Positions 23,915 through 32,957 of a DNA stretch of 64,000 bases are shown one piece after another. Position 1 is the first letter of the stretch. Each line of letters opens with the position of its first letter. The stretch covers positions 3,348,001-3,412,000 of the forward strand of contig OZ245995.1 of the NCBI GenBank assembly GCA_965230185.1, read 5' to 3'. Both the position numbers and the translations under genes were made by a program. The stretch is from Motiliproteus sp965230185 (lineage in GTDB: Bacteria > Pseudomonadota > Gammaproteobacteria > Pseudomonadales > Balneatricaceae). The notes below the pieces were generated by a model that was given only the letters and a program-made list of their open reading frames with translations, ran no database searches and was not told where the DNA came from.

Positions 23915-26746
23915 CTACTCCGAAATCGACTCATAAAGCCTGAGTGCTTTATCACGACCCACAAAAGTATCGCTACCTTCAAGTGCTTGCTTCAGCTCAC
24001 CCAGAGCCTCCTGCTGCCGCCCCAGTTGCATCAGTGCTGCTGCAATATGGTAGCGAATCTCCGAATCCGACGATGAACGCGCAAATGCACTGCGCAAATA
24101 CTTCAACCCGTCACTCGCTCTGCCCTGCTGAACCAGGATCCAGCCCAGGGTGTCGTTGACCGATGAGCTATCCGGGTCCATCTCATAGGCCTTACTGGCC
24201 ACATCGAAGGCTTCTGGATCACCAAGGCGGTGGTATATAACCGCCAGATTATTGAGAAGCGAGGCGGAGCTGCCCCCCTCACTCAACAACCGCTCAAACT
24301 CTTCCCTGGCTTTCTGCAATTGCCCATTGCGCAGATAGCCCTGCGCCAGCACCTCCCGAATAACACGGTCCTGCGGGTATTTTTTTATCCAGTGTTCAAC
24401 AAAAGCCAGCGCCTCTGAATCCTGTTTGAGCGCCAGATGTGCCTTAAAAGCTCTCAGTGCCAGATTCGTCCCCGGCCGAAGCTCGAGCGCTCGCAGATAG
24501 TGCTCCAGTGCCAGCTGACCATCCCCTTCAGCGGTTTTCAGATCACCTTTCAACCTCTCAGCCACATCATCAAAACCGGCACTCTCTATTCGAGCAATAC
24601 CCTCTGCGACCTTATCAAATTGCTTTTTGTGCAATTGCAGCTCGGTCAGACGGATCAGGGGAGATATCTGATCGGTATGGATACTTACGAACTTCTCCAG
24701 GGTATAAAGCGCCCCATTCAGATCACCCGCAAGGTACTGATATTCTGCTATTTCAGGCAACAATTCAGACTGCAGCCCCGATTGCTGAGAAGCGCTTTTC
24801 AGCGTTACCCGAGCTTTGGATTGCTGACCCGTTGCCAGCTGGCTGCGACCGAGAGCAATCAGTGCACCAATATTGTCACCGTTTCTGGAGATCAGCTTCC
24901 TAGCAACCTCCTTTGCTTTCTCAGCTTTTCCGGTACGGATGTACAGATCGACCAGACGAGTACCGGCTCGCATAGACCCACTATCCAACCCGTGAGCCTT
25001 TTCCAGCCATTGTATTGCACGGCCGAAATCTCCACGGCGTACACTGACTCGAGACAGTTCAACCATTAACAGGATATTTTCCGGCCGCTCCTGCATTAGT
25101 CGGGTAAACTGCTGCTCTGCCTCTGTGAGATTTCCTTCAACCAGATCCAATTTCGCCAGATTCACCCGTGCAGGGTAAAATTCCGGAAAGCGCTGCAGAA
25201 TCCAGGAATAACTTTGCCTGGCTGCAACCCCATTCCCAGTTGCAGCCTGAGCCGCCGCCAGCAGATTTACAACCAGGGGGTTTTCCGGCGATTTAAGTCT
25301 CAGCTTCTCGGCAAACTCCAGAGCCTGCTCTGTATGACCCTCTTTCAGCAGGGTAACAACCAGAATAAGTCCGGCCATTCCCGCCCGGGGACTGCTATCA
25401 AGCGCCCGCTTCAGATCGGACCAACCTGCCTCCTCATGCCCTCGTAAAAGCTCATTGAGGCCACCACGAGTAAGCACTCTTGAATCTGTCGGAGCAATTT
25501 GTGCGGCACGATCAAACATTTGTGATGCTTTGAAATACTTGTGCCGGAACATATAGGCATCACCCAGCAATACCAGTGCCCTGTAATTGTTCTGAGTAAT
25601 TTCCAACACCGGTTCAAGAGTCTCTATTACCTTTGTATAGGCCGCTTCCTGTAAATAGATCGTCCCTAAAATAACACGTGCCCGCGGATCCTGTCGGTAA
25701 CGAGAAATAAAGCTTTCCAGATAGACTTTGGCTTTTTCATGGGTGCCCAGATCATAATTAACAAGCGCAGCCAGAAAGAGCGTTGGTCCGTGGGCCTGCA
25801 CTACTTCCTCGGACAATGACTCCAGATGCGATTTTGCTTCCAGCATGGCCGCTTTGGAAGCGGGCCGATCCTCAAGTTGTAACAAAGTCGTGGCTAAAAG
25901 ATAAGCCACTTGAGGGTTCTCCGGCGATTGCAGGTATAACTCGTCCAGCTCAATTTTTGCCAGCGTGTAATTCCCACGATCCATATAGACACCGGCCCGC
26001 GCCAGCCTGGCCTGATAGTGGTCGGGAGCGAGCTCAAGAGCCCGGGAGTAAAACTGAACGCTCTCTTCAAACTGCGCCTGGCCATGATGCAGAGCCCCCC
26101 GGGTGTACCAGACAGAGGGGTTGCCCGGCTCCAGAGTCGCCGCCAGACTGATCAGTTTGTCACTATCCTGATATTCCCCCTTGCGAAGCTGCACGGTCGC
26201 CAGCCCAAGCAGCGCAGGGACATTTTGCGGGTCAAACTTTCGCACATCCTGAAATTCCAGCGCCGCTTCATCCAGTTTTCCGAGTTGAAAGTTCGCTTTG
26301 CCACGGGCTACCAGTATCGCGGCATTGAGACTATTCCCGAAGCTTCCAGGGTATATTTCATTCAACAATTGATGAAATTTCATCTGCAAAAGATAAGACT
26401 GGGCCAGATATTCAATTACCAGAGCATTATCAGCCCCCATACGGATAGCCTGATTAAATTCCTTCTCAGCCAGCGCAGCATAACCCTGCTTCAGATAGGA
26501 CCTGCCCAGCAATATGTGTCCAGCTAAAAATGAGGGATCGGCCTGCAGTGCATTCTTAAGATGGATAACGCTGGTGGCAACCTCCCCCGAATTAAACTGC
26601 ATCAGCGCCTCTTCATATAAGGAGGCGGTGTCGCTGAGGTCGGCGCTCCCGGTAATAGCCGCAGCGGACAGCGGCAACAGCGTTAGTGAAAATACCAGTG
26701 GCCTGAGCTGAGTTGATACACGCATCGAATAATCCCGGTTAAACAC
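23915..26746 (-). CDS. prsT: PEP-CTERM system TPR-repeat protein PrsT
   Basis: A 943-residue protein made almost entirely of tetratricopeptide repeats (for example FNSGEVATSVIHLKNALQADP near the N-terminus and the last repeats ending in LGRQQEALGELKQAL). Length, TPR layout and position beside a PEP-CTERM protein match the exosortase-associated PrsT family (TIGR02917). It should be exported and act as scaffold in exopolysaccharide assembly or sorting. The family is described as lipoproteins, yet the signal region here (SLTLLPLSAAAITGSAD) has no Cys, so it may be soluble or anchored otherwise. The start could also be the ATG seven codons in (MRVSTQL). Confidence 0.88.
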   Translation of the reverse strand: MFNRDYSMRVSTQLRPLVFSLTLLPLSAAAITGSADLSDTASLYEEALMQFNSGEVATSVIHLKNALQADPSFLAGHILLGRSYLKQGYAALAEKEFNQAIRMGADNALVIEYLAQSYLLQMKFHQLLNEIYPGSFGNSLNAAILVARGKANFQLGKLDEAALEFQDVRKFDPQNVPALLGLATVQLRKGEYQDSDKLISLAATLEPGNPSVWYTRGALHHGQAQFEESVQFYSRALELAPDHYQARLARAGVYMDRGNYTLAKIELDELYLQSPENPQVAYLLATTLLQLEDRPASKAAMLEAKSHLESLSEEVVQAHGPTLFLAALVNYDLGTHEKAKVYLESFISRYRQDPRARVILGTIYLQEAAYTKVIETLEPVLEITQNNYRALVLLGDAYMFRHKYFKASQMFDRAAQIAPTDSRVLTRGGLNELLRGHEEAGWSDLKRALDSSPRAGMAGLILVVTLLKEGHTEQALEFAEKLRLKSPENPLVVNLLAAAQAATGNGVAARQSYSWILQRFPEFYPARVNLAKLDLVEGNLTEAEQQFTRLMQERPENILLMVELSRVSVRRGDFGRAIQWLEKAHGLDSGSMRAGTRLVDLYIRTGKAEKAKEVARKLISRNGDNIGALIALGRSQLATGQQSKARVTLKSASQQSGLQSELLPEIAEYQYLAGDLNGALYTLEKFVSIHTDQISPLIRLTELQLHKKQFDKVAEGIARIESAGFDDVAERLKGDLKTAEGDGQLALEHYLRALELRPGTNLALRAFKAHLALKQDSEALAFVEHWIKKYPQDRVIREVLAQGYLRNGQLQKAREEFERLLSEGGSSASLLNNLAVIYHRLGDPEAFDVASKAYEMDPDSSSVNDTLGWILVQQGRASDGLKYLRSAFARSSSDSEIRYHIAAALMQLGRQQEALGELKQALEGSDTFVGRDKALRLYESISE

Positions 26747-26786
26747 TGCAAACGATTGGCAGGACGGATAATGTAGAGAAGCTTAC

Positions 26787-26805
26787 AGCCCCCCCTTTCG
26801 GGGCT
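26787..26805. other. Hairpin in the prsT leader
   Basis: AGCCCC and GGGGCT arms with a seven-base pyrimidine loop, 41 bases upstream of the prsT ATG. It has no T tract on the prsT-sense side; it may shape the leader or form the end of another transcript. Confidence 0.35.
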
Positions 26806-26859
26806 CAATAGTATCTACCACCTCCTTGATACAGGTCAGATATAGCTGAACCAAAAAAA

Positions 26860-26887
26860 ACCGCGCCTTAACAGCGCGGTTTTTTTG
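26860..26887 (-). terminator. Terminator of the chemoreceptor gene
   Basis: ACCGCGC / GCGCGGT stem with a seven-base loop, A8 on one side and T7 on the other, 16 bases beyond the minus-strand chemoreceptor stop. Confidence 0.88.
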
Positions 26888-26902
26888 TCAGCTAAGACCC
26901 GG

Positions 26903-29900
26903 TTACATCTTAAACCGCCGGGTCTGAGCCTGGAGGTCAGAGGCCAGTCGCGCCAGCTCTTCACTGGCGGCCGAGATCTGCTCTGCGTCGGTACCGGTCT
27001 GCTGTGAAAGCCCGCTGATGACATTGATATTTTTATTAATATCTTCAGCCACCGCGGTCTGCTGCTCGGCGGCGCTGGCGATCTGCATATTCATATCACT
27101 GATGCGATCAACGGAACCGTTGATCCGTGCCAGTGCTTCACCGGTACTCTCCGCCTGACGAACGACCTGATCCATCTGATCCTTACCACGCTCCATGGCC
27201 TGCGCCGATGCCCGAGCTCCTTCCTGAAGCTGACTGATCATGGTTTCAATCTGCTTGGTCGAATCCTGAGTGCTCTGAGCCAGTGAACGAACCTCATCGG
27301 CTACAACTGCAAATCCGCGCCCCTGGTCACCTGCCCGGGCGGCCTCGATAGCCGCATTCAGCGCCAGCAGATTGGTCTGATCAGCAATGCCGTTGATGAC
27401 GTCGACAATACCGCCAATATTCTCGGCCCCCTCTTCCACTTTCTTGAGGATATCGGCCATGCTCTCCACTTCGCCGGCAAAACCATGAATGGCGCTGATC
27501 GCGCTGTTCACTTCGGCATTACCGTGCTCGACCTCGTCCCGCGCCTCCTTCGCAGCTCCCGCGGCTTCAGTGGTGTTGCGGGAGACTTCGAGTACCGTCG
27601 CGCTCATCTCGGTGATCGCAGTAGCGACCAGCTCGGTACTGGTATTCTGCTCCTCAACATGGGTACGGGTCTGATCGGTTATGGAAGCCAGCTGCTCGGC
27701 GGCTGAGGCCTGCTGATCAGCCGAGGTACTGATCTGCGAGACCATAGAGCGCAGGCCATCATTCATCTCTTTCAGCGCTTTCTGCAGATGGCCTATTTCA
27801 TCCCGGCTCTTAACTTCGATGTCAGCGGTCAGATCACCGGAGGAAACCTGTTCGGCCAGCTCAGCAGCATGCCCCAGCGGCATACTGATGCGTCTGGCGA
27901 GCATAATACCCACAACAATGATGACGCCGATACTGATCAGCAACACGACGATGGTCATCCACTGCAGGGATTCGCGAGCCGCAAAGGCTTCCGCCTCATC
28001 CACCTCTGCGATCATCGCCCAGGTGACGCCCCCCACTTCCAGAGGCGCGTAAGCCGAAAGCACCGATTTACCGGCATAGTTGGTCACCACCTGGGTACCG
28101 CTGTTGCCCGCCAGCGCTGAACGTACCGCACCGGTGTCGACACCATTGCTGGCAACGTCACCGGCAAAGGAGGCGGCGACCGAACGACGGTTCGCATCAT
28201 GGAACGAATCAGAGCGCATCCGGTTGTCGGGCCCGACCAGGTAGGACTCACCACTCTGGCCCATACCATCCCGGATACTCATGATGGCGTTAATGCCTGC
28301 CAGCGGTAGCCGGATAGCGATCACCAGCTCAACCTCTTCGTCATGGACCAGCGGCTGGGCAATAAAGGCAGCGGGTTCGTTATCGCTTGCAGCGTAGGGC
28401 GCAAAATCGGCAAACCCGAATTCCTGGCTTTCGATAACCTGTCGGGTCAGCGCTGACAGACTGGAATTCTGATAGGAGCCGGTCAGCAGGTTGGTTCGCG
28501 CCTCTTTCCCCCCTTTCACGGTATAGAAAACGTAGCCGTCGGGATTAATCAGCAGCAAGTCCTGGTAACCGTACTCCTCTGCATATTTTTTATAAAAGGG
28601 CGCCCCCTCCTCGTCCATCGGACTGAGTGCTTCGGTGACGTCGATCTCAGCCAGCAGTGCCCAGCTGAAATTTCCAATTCTCACCGGCACCCAGGCGGAC
28701 AGCACCGGTTTATTCAGGTAATTGATGATGACACCGGCACCGGATTGCCCGGCCAGTGCCAGCTTAATGCCTTTTGATTCAGCCCGACCGGTTGCGGGAT
28801 ATTTCATCGACTCTTCCACATAGCGAGCCGAATCGGAGTTTGAATCGGAACGCATCAGCTTGTCGCCACCCACCAGATAGGTCTCGCCGGTGTCTCCCAG
28901 CCCGGTACGCTCAGCCATCATCAGATTGAGTCGGTCGATTGTCAGCTGAAATACAGCCACCCCCACCACTTCTTCTCCGTCGAGAATGGGAGATCCCACA
29001 AACATGGCCGGCGCTTCGTAAGAGGGGTAGTAAGGGCTGAAATCGGAAATGAATACAGCATCACCGAAGAAGGACTGCTTAGCCTTGCGGAAAATTTCGC
29101 CGAGCGGCGTATTGGCATAGGGACCATCGATCAGCGAGGTGCCGTAGTCCAGTTTTTTCTGAACCGAATAGGAGATACGCCCGGTTTTCGCATCGATCAG
29201 ATACACTTCGGAATAGCCAAACTTCTGCTGAAAGCTTCGAATGGTCGGATGGGAATAGTTGTGAGCCCGGGTGTAGCTGGAGATATCCGTAGCCCGGTCC
29301 ATATCCTGCTTGGAGCCCAGCGGGTTGGGATTTTCCTTAATATAGTAATATTGCAACGCAACGGCGTCGGCATCGAGGTTATCAATAATGCTCTCGATGT
29401 CCGCCGGCGCCGTTCCTTTATTGTCGGATGAATAACGCTTAGCAAATTCATCCATGTAGTAGGTTTTCAGTTTGGCTCTCAGCTCTTCCAGCCGGGCATC
29501 ATCGATATCGTTAAAATCACGGAAGGTATCGAGACGGTCGTTAAAATTGACCATCGATTCCTTAATCATTCTGTTTTCGGAAAAGGTCTGGATCTGTCGC
29601 TTAACAATTCGGAAGTAATTCTCGATGGCGTTCTTTTTTACTTCCCGGACAGCGGTCAGTTTTTCCAGTGCCTGTTGCCGGAGAGTCCCGCCCACTTCAA
29701 CCAGAGCATTCATGTCGCTTCGGCGGTCATCGAAGTACTGCTCAAGCTGCGCCTTTTTTATCTCCCTGACAGCCTCCAGAGAGTTAAAAGCCAGTTCTTC
29801 AAGCCCCTTGCTTGCCCCTTGCAGGCTGGAAAAGCCTATGATCAGAGCAGGTAACACACCTATTGCCAGAAAACAGAGGACCAGTTTCTGACCTATCTTC

Positions 29901-29923
29901 AGTTGCCCAAGTCTTTGGAACAT
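26903..29923 (-). CDS. Methyl-accepting chemotaxis protein with two tandem Cache-type sensor domains
   Basis: A 1006-residue chemoreceptor: N-terminal membrane helix (LVLCFLAIGVLPALIIGF), a very long periplasmic part to about residue 675, a second membrane helix (IVVLLISIGVIIVVGIMLA), a HAMP domain and a cytoplasmic methyl-accepting domain with the hairpin tip IADQTNLLALNAAIEAARAGDQGRGFAVVADEVR. The periplasmic part contains two related Cache modules: TGETYLVGGDKLMRSDS in the first and SGESYLVGPDNRMRSDS in the second, each followed by the LALAG..G...NY..KPVLSAW type ending. A GGAGAG site 7 bases before the ATG at 29923 sets the start over a GTG five codons upstream. It signals to CheA; ligand unknown. 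Confidence 0.94.
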   Translation of the reverse strand: MFQRLGQLKIGQKLVLCFLAIGVLPALIIGFSSLQGASKGLEELAFNSLEAVREIKKAQLEQYFDDRRSDMNALVEVGGTLRQQALEKLTAVREVKKNAIENYFRIVKRQIQTFSENRMIKESMVNFNDRLDTFRDFNDIDDARLEELRAKLKTYYMDEFAKRYSSDNKGTAPADIESIIDNLDADAVALQYYYIKENPNPLGSKQDMDRATDISSYTRAHNYSHPTIRSFQQKFGYSEVYLIDAKTGRISYSVQKKLDYGTSLIDGPYANTPLGEIFRKAKQSFFGDAVFISDFSPYYPSYEAPAMFVGSPILDGEEVVGVAVFQLTIDRLNLMMAERTGLGDTGETYLVGGDKLMRSDSNSDSARYVEESMKYPATGRAESKGIKLALAGQSGAGVIINYLNKPVLSAWVPVRIGNFSWALLAEIDVTEALSPMDEEGAPFYKKYAEEYGYQDLLLINPDGYVFYTVKGGKEARTNLLTGSYQNSSLSALTRQVIESQEFGFADFAPYAASDNEPAAFIAQPLVHDEEVELVIAIRLPLAGINAIMSIRDGMGQSGESYLVGPDNRMRSDSFHDANRRSVAASFAGDVASNGVDTGAVRSALAGNSGTQVVTNYAGKSVLSAYAPLEVGGVTWAMIAEVDEAEAFAARESLQWMTIVVLLISIGVIIVVGIMLARRISMPLGHAAELAEQVSSGDLTADIEVKSRDEIGHLQKALKEMNDGLRSMVSQISTSADQQASAAEQLASITDQTRTHVEEQNTSTELVATAITEMSATVLEVSRNTTEAAGAAKEARDEVEHGNAEVNSAISAIHGFAGEVESMADILKKVEEGAENIGGIVDVINGIADQTNLLALNAAIEAARAGDQGRGFAVVADEVRSLAQSTQDSTKQIETMISQLQEGARASAQAMERGKDQMDQVVRQAESTGEALARINGSVDRISDMNMQIASAAEQQTAVAEDINKNINVISGLSQQTGTDAEQISAASEELARLASDLQAQTRRFKM

Positions 29924-30240
29924 CAATAGTCTCTCCACAAAGTTATTATTTTGTTTTTAATTATTGTTATGAACCGGCTGCAATCAGCTTCTGAGCTTCG
30001 CTGTTGATAACCACGACCTTCCGGCCGGAAAACTGTTATATATCAGCTTTCCGGACAGATCCGGCCTCCTGGGCTACAGCACTGAAATTTAAAAACATTT
30101 TCCAGCACGGCGATCAACATACTTTAAATATAGGGAAGGGACAACTAAAGTATAAGAGACAACGCCCGACAACTGATCTGAAGCAAGAAATTCTGCTGCC
30201 GGGCGGTGGCGCAAGAACTGTTAAGGAGGGGGACCTGGTA

Positions 30241-30306
30241 ATGCAACAGGGTCAGTATTACGAAGATCAGGACGAAGAAAAGGAATTTGTCCGTTCCAAT
30301 AACTGA
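30241..30306 (+). CDS. Possible 21-residue acidic small protein
   Basis: A short frame beginning at ATG 30241, rich in Glu, Asp and Gln, ending in VRSNN. A strong AAGGAGG lies 11 bases upstream at 30223-30229, slightly far, and a good terminator follows the stop after 14 bases, so the unit looks like a tiny transcribed gene. No family is recognised. Alternatively it is the tail of the longer frame from 30004 or chance. Confidence 0.3.
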   Translation: MQQGQYYEDQDEEKEFVRSNN

Positions 30307-30320
30307 AACGCAACAAAAAA

Positions 30321-30344
30321 AATGGCACTCCGGTGCCATTTTTT
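30321..30344. terminator. Bidirectional rho-independent terminator
   Basis: AATGGCAC-TCCG-GTGCCATT, 8-bp perfect stem, A tract before and T tract after. It serves the minus-strand gene ending at 30366 and possibly the tiny plus-strand gene. Confidence 0.88.
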
Positions 30345-30365
30345 ATAGTCGAAAAACCCGGCAGA

Positions 30366-31001
30366 TCAGTGCAGCGTTACCCCGATCAGATCGACCTGCG
30401 GTCGCGATCGGTCAAACTCTTCACGCAACGCTTCCAGCGGTTTCAGCCCGTGGTCCATCGGATCCTGCGGCTGCGGATACCAGCTGAGTGTCGCCACCCG
30501 GGTCATCAGATCAAACTCACCCAGCAACGCGTCCAGGAATATCATCACCGCTTCGATGGCAGGGTTCTGTTCCTGATCATCCAGACTGTCAATAAACACC
30601 GACAGATGAAACTCCCCGGCTTCAATACGGCTGGAATACCAGAATTCCCGCAATGCGAACTCCTCATCCCCCACCCTGATACTGGCTGGTAACGGGTCAT
30701 GCCGGCAGTTAAAGGCGATAACCTGGACACCCTCAATAACCGGTGCAGCATCTACCAGACTCAACACTGAAGCGATGGACTGAGCGTAACCGTCACAGCC
30801 GAAGATCATCTCTATGCGATCATCCTGCTCGTCCCGCTCGAAGTGAAAAGTCAGGTTCTGATCGATAACCTTGAGGCTGTCCTCGTAGTGTTTCATAACC
30901 GCGCGAGCACTTTCCTCATCGGTTTCGGCCAGCAGATTGTCGATTGTGTTGATGACCTCACACCAGAAGGCGGTGATCTTTTCAAAGTCGGGAATGGTCA
31001 C
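30366..31001 (-). CDS. Conserved-looking hypothetical protein
   Basis: A 211-residue, acidic, soluble protein without signal peptide or membrane segment. It starts MTIPDFEKITAFWCEVINTIDNLL, continues with alternating strands and helices, and ends VDLIGVTLH. I do not recognise the family. Good codon use and a terminator directly after the stop support a real gene. It lies 44 bases downstream of dcd on the same strand, so co-transcription with mrp and dcd is possible. Confidence 0.7.
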   Translation of the reverse strand: MTIPDFEKITAFWCEVINTIDNLLAETDEESARAVMKHYEDSLKVIDQNLTFHFERDEQDDRIEMIFGCDGYAQSIASVLSLVDAAPVIEGVQVIAFNCRHDPLPASIRVGDEEFALREFWYSSRIEAGEFHLSVFIDSLDDQEQNPAIEAVMIFLDALLGEFDLMTRVATLSWYPQPQDPMDHGLKPLEALREEFDRSRPQVDLIGVTLH

Positions 31002-31045
31002 GTGTATCTATTGCCTGTATTACTGCCCTGCGAACCCCGGAGGTT

Positions 31046-31612
31046 CTAGGTCCGGGGTACGACGACGCCGGTCTGTCCCTGATACTTGCCGTTGCGATCG
31101 GCATAGGAGGTCTCGCAGATCTCATCAGCCCCCAGGAACAGCATCTGGGCAACCCCTTCGTTGGCATGAATCTTCGCAGGCAGCGGAGTGGTATTGGAGA
31201 ACTCAAGGGTTACATGCCCTTCCCACTCCGGCTCAAGCGGCGTTACGTTGACGATAATGCCGCAACGGGCGTAGGTGCTCTTACCCAGGCAGATGGTCAG
31301 CACATCGCGGGGAATCCGAAAGTACTCTACGGTCCGCGCCAGAGCAAAGGAATTAGGCGGAATAATGCAGACATCGGACTCCACGTCGACAAAACTCTGA
31401 TCGTCGAAATCCTTCGGATCCACCATGGAGGAGTTAATATTGGTGAAGATCTTGAATTCACTGGCGCAGCGAACATCGTAACCGTAACTGGACGTGCCGT
31501 AAGAAACGATGCGCGAACCATTGTCCGTCCGAACCTGATTCGGCTCAAACGGTGAGATCATTCCGTGCTCCTCCGCCATCCGGCGAATCCACTTGTCTGA
31601 CTTAATCCCCAT
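31046..31612 (-). CDS. dcd: dCTP deaminase
   Basis: A 188-residue enzyme, the usual length. MGIKSDKWIRRMAEEHGMI is the standard N-terminus, so the start is the ATG at 31612 and not the upstream in-frame codon at 31660. GSRIVSYGTSSYGYDVR and PLEPEWEGHVTLEFSNTTPLP are family blocks, the latter with the catalytic Glu. It deaminates dCTP to dUTP in the route to dTTP; as a homotrimer in the cytoplasm. Confidence 0.95.
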   Translation of the reverse strand: MGIKSDKWIRRMAEEHGMISPFEPNQVRTDNGSRIVSYGTSSYGYDVRCASEFKIFTNINSSMVDPKDFDDQSFVDVESDVCIIPPNSFALARTVEYFRIPRDVLTICLGKSTYARCGIIVNVTPLEPEWEGHVTLEFSNTTPLPAKIHANEGVAQMLFLGADEICETSYADRNGKYQGQTGVVVPRT

Positions 31613-31673
31613 ATACTCTTTCAACTCGTAAAAAAATTGGTGGCCTGAACAGCCGGGCAATCATACCTGAAGC

Positions 31674-31710
31674 ACAAAAAAAAAGCCGCATTTTTCGGCA
31701 AACGCGGCTT
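31674..31710 (-). terminator. Terminator of mrp
   Basis: AAGCCGC and GCGGCTT arms with a 14-base loop; on the minus strand the stem is followed by a T9 tract. It lies 20 bases beyond the mrp stop. Confidence 0.75.
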
Positions 31711-31730
31711 CGGGTTGTAGCGCCGATCAG

Positions 31731-32825
31731 TCAGTCATTCTGCACCACAATTTCCGGGAATACATTGGCGTAATTTTTGGCCGCGGAAGCCAGACCAGCC
31801 GCCAGTTTCAGGGCGATTTCCCGATAGCTTCGCGCTTCGGCTGAATCCCGATCCGAGATCACCGTCGGCTGACCACTGTCCGCCCGCTCCCGAATACCGA
31901 GGGCCAGCGGCAAACGCCCCAGCAACTCAGTCTCATACTGCTCAGCAATACGCTCACCACCACCCTCGCCAAAAATGGGCTCGCTGTGACCACAGTTACT
32001 GCAGGTGTGCAGACTCATGTTTTCGACAACACCCATCACCGGAATTTCCACCTTACGGAACATCTCTATACCGCGACGAGCATCCAGCAGAGCAATATCC
32101 TGTGGCGTAGTGACGATGACGGCGCCGGTAACCGGCACCTTCTGAGACAGTGTCAGCTGAATATCGCCGGTTCCGGGCGGCATATCGATAAACAGATAGT
32201 CCAGATCATCCCAACTGGTCTGGGTCAGTAACTGCTGTAATGCGCCACTGACCATCGGGCCACGCCACACCATTGGCTGGTCTTCATCCGTCAGAAAACT
32301 CATCGACATCGCCTGAACGCCATGGGCGGTTATGGGATACATCGCATTTTCCGCCGCCTGCGGTCGCTGCCCTTTCGCGATTCCCAGCATCTGCCCCTGA
32401 CTGGGGCCGTAGATATCAGCATCCAGAATACCGACCCTGGCACCCTCAGCCGCCATTGCCAGCGCCAGATTCACCGTGGTGGTGGATTTACCGACACCAC
32501 CCTTGCCCGAGGCTACCGCAATAATGTTGCGAACATTCTCAAGGCTCTTCATATTTTTCTGGGCCCGATGAGCAATGATCCGGGACCTGACATTCAGCTC
32601 AACCCGATCAACGCCGGGGATTTTCAACAGTTCAGGCTCCAGCTGTGCACTGACCTCCGCCCCGACCGTGGCCACCGGGTAACCCAGTTCGATATCGGCA
32701 GAAACACAACCGTTACTGATATCGAACCGCTTTACCGCCCGTGCCTGCTTAAGGCTGCGGCCCAGATAGGGAGGGGTGTAGTCGGCCAGCAACTGCTCAA
32801 CAGCGGTTTGCGCGGAATCTGTCAT
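31731..32825 (-). CDS. apbC: Mrp/ApbC iron-sulfur carrier ATPase
   Basis: A 364-residue protein: N-terminal MIP18-like (DUF59) domain to about residue 85, then a deviant-Walker P-loop GKGGVGKSTTTVNLA, LDADIYGPSQGQMLG, and the CxxC pair in CSNCGHSEPIFGEGGG that bridges an Fe-S cluster in the dimer. It carries and delivers Fe-S clusters. The gene lies divergent to nothing nearby; the trmA gene follows upstream on the same strand after 132 bases. Confidence 0.94.
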   Translation of the reverse strand: MTDSAQTAVEQLLADYTPPYLGRSLKQARAVKRFDISNGCVSADIELGYPVATVGAEVSAQLEPELLKIPGVDRVELNVRSRIIAHRAQKNMKSLENVRNIIAVASGKGGVGKSTTTVNLALAMAAEGARVGILDADIYGPSQGQMLGIAKGQRPQAAENAMYPITAHGVQAMSMSFLTDEDQPMVWRGPMVSGALQQLLTQTSWDDLDYLFIDMPPGTGDIQLTLSQKVPVTGAVIVTTPQDIALLDARRGIEMFRKVEIPVMGVVENMSLHTCSNCGHSEPIFGEGGGERIAEQYETELLGRLPLALGIRERADSGQPTVISDRDSAEARSYREIALKLAAGLASAAKNYANVFPEIVVQND

Positions 32826-32957
32826 CCTGTTCTCCTGAACTGATTACCTGATAAAGGCCATTCGACCTGACACCTTTATAATAGGGCCAGCAATCTAAAA
32901 ACCAACCATTACAGTCAACTTTATTTGATCAGCAGTCATCGTTGCAACACCAGCGAA

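Larger units (their letters stand above)
29924..30365. other. Intergenic region upstream of the chemoreceptor
   Basis: About 440 bases. It contains the chemoreceptor promoter region, a perfect 12-base palindrome TTCCGGCCGGAA at 30019-30030, one possible tiny gene at 30241-30306 and a bidirectional terminator at 30321-30344. A longer 100-codon frame from 30004 has no start signal and no family features. Confidence 0.5.

Noticed and set aside
30019..30030. Palindrome TTCCGGCCGGAA upstream of the chemoreceptor
   Set aside because: It is perfect but isolated, and no matching regulator site is known to me; noted only in the intergenic entry.
30004..30306. 100-codon frame upstream of the chemoreceptor
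   Set aside because: No ribosome site at its start and no recognisable domain; only its last 21 codons follow a strong ribosome site, and these are listed separately at low confidence.
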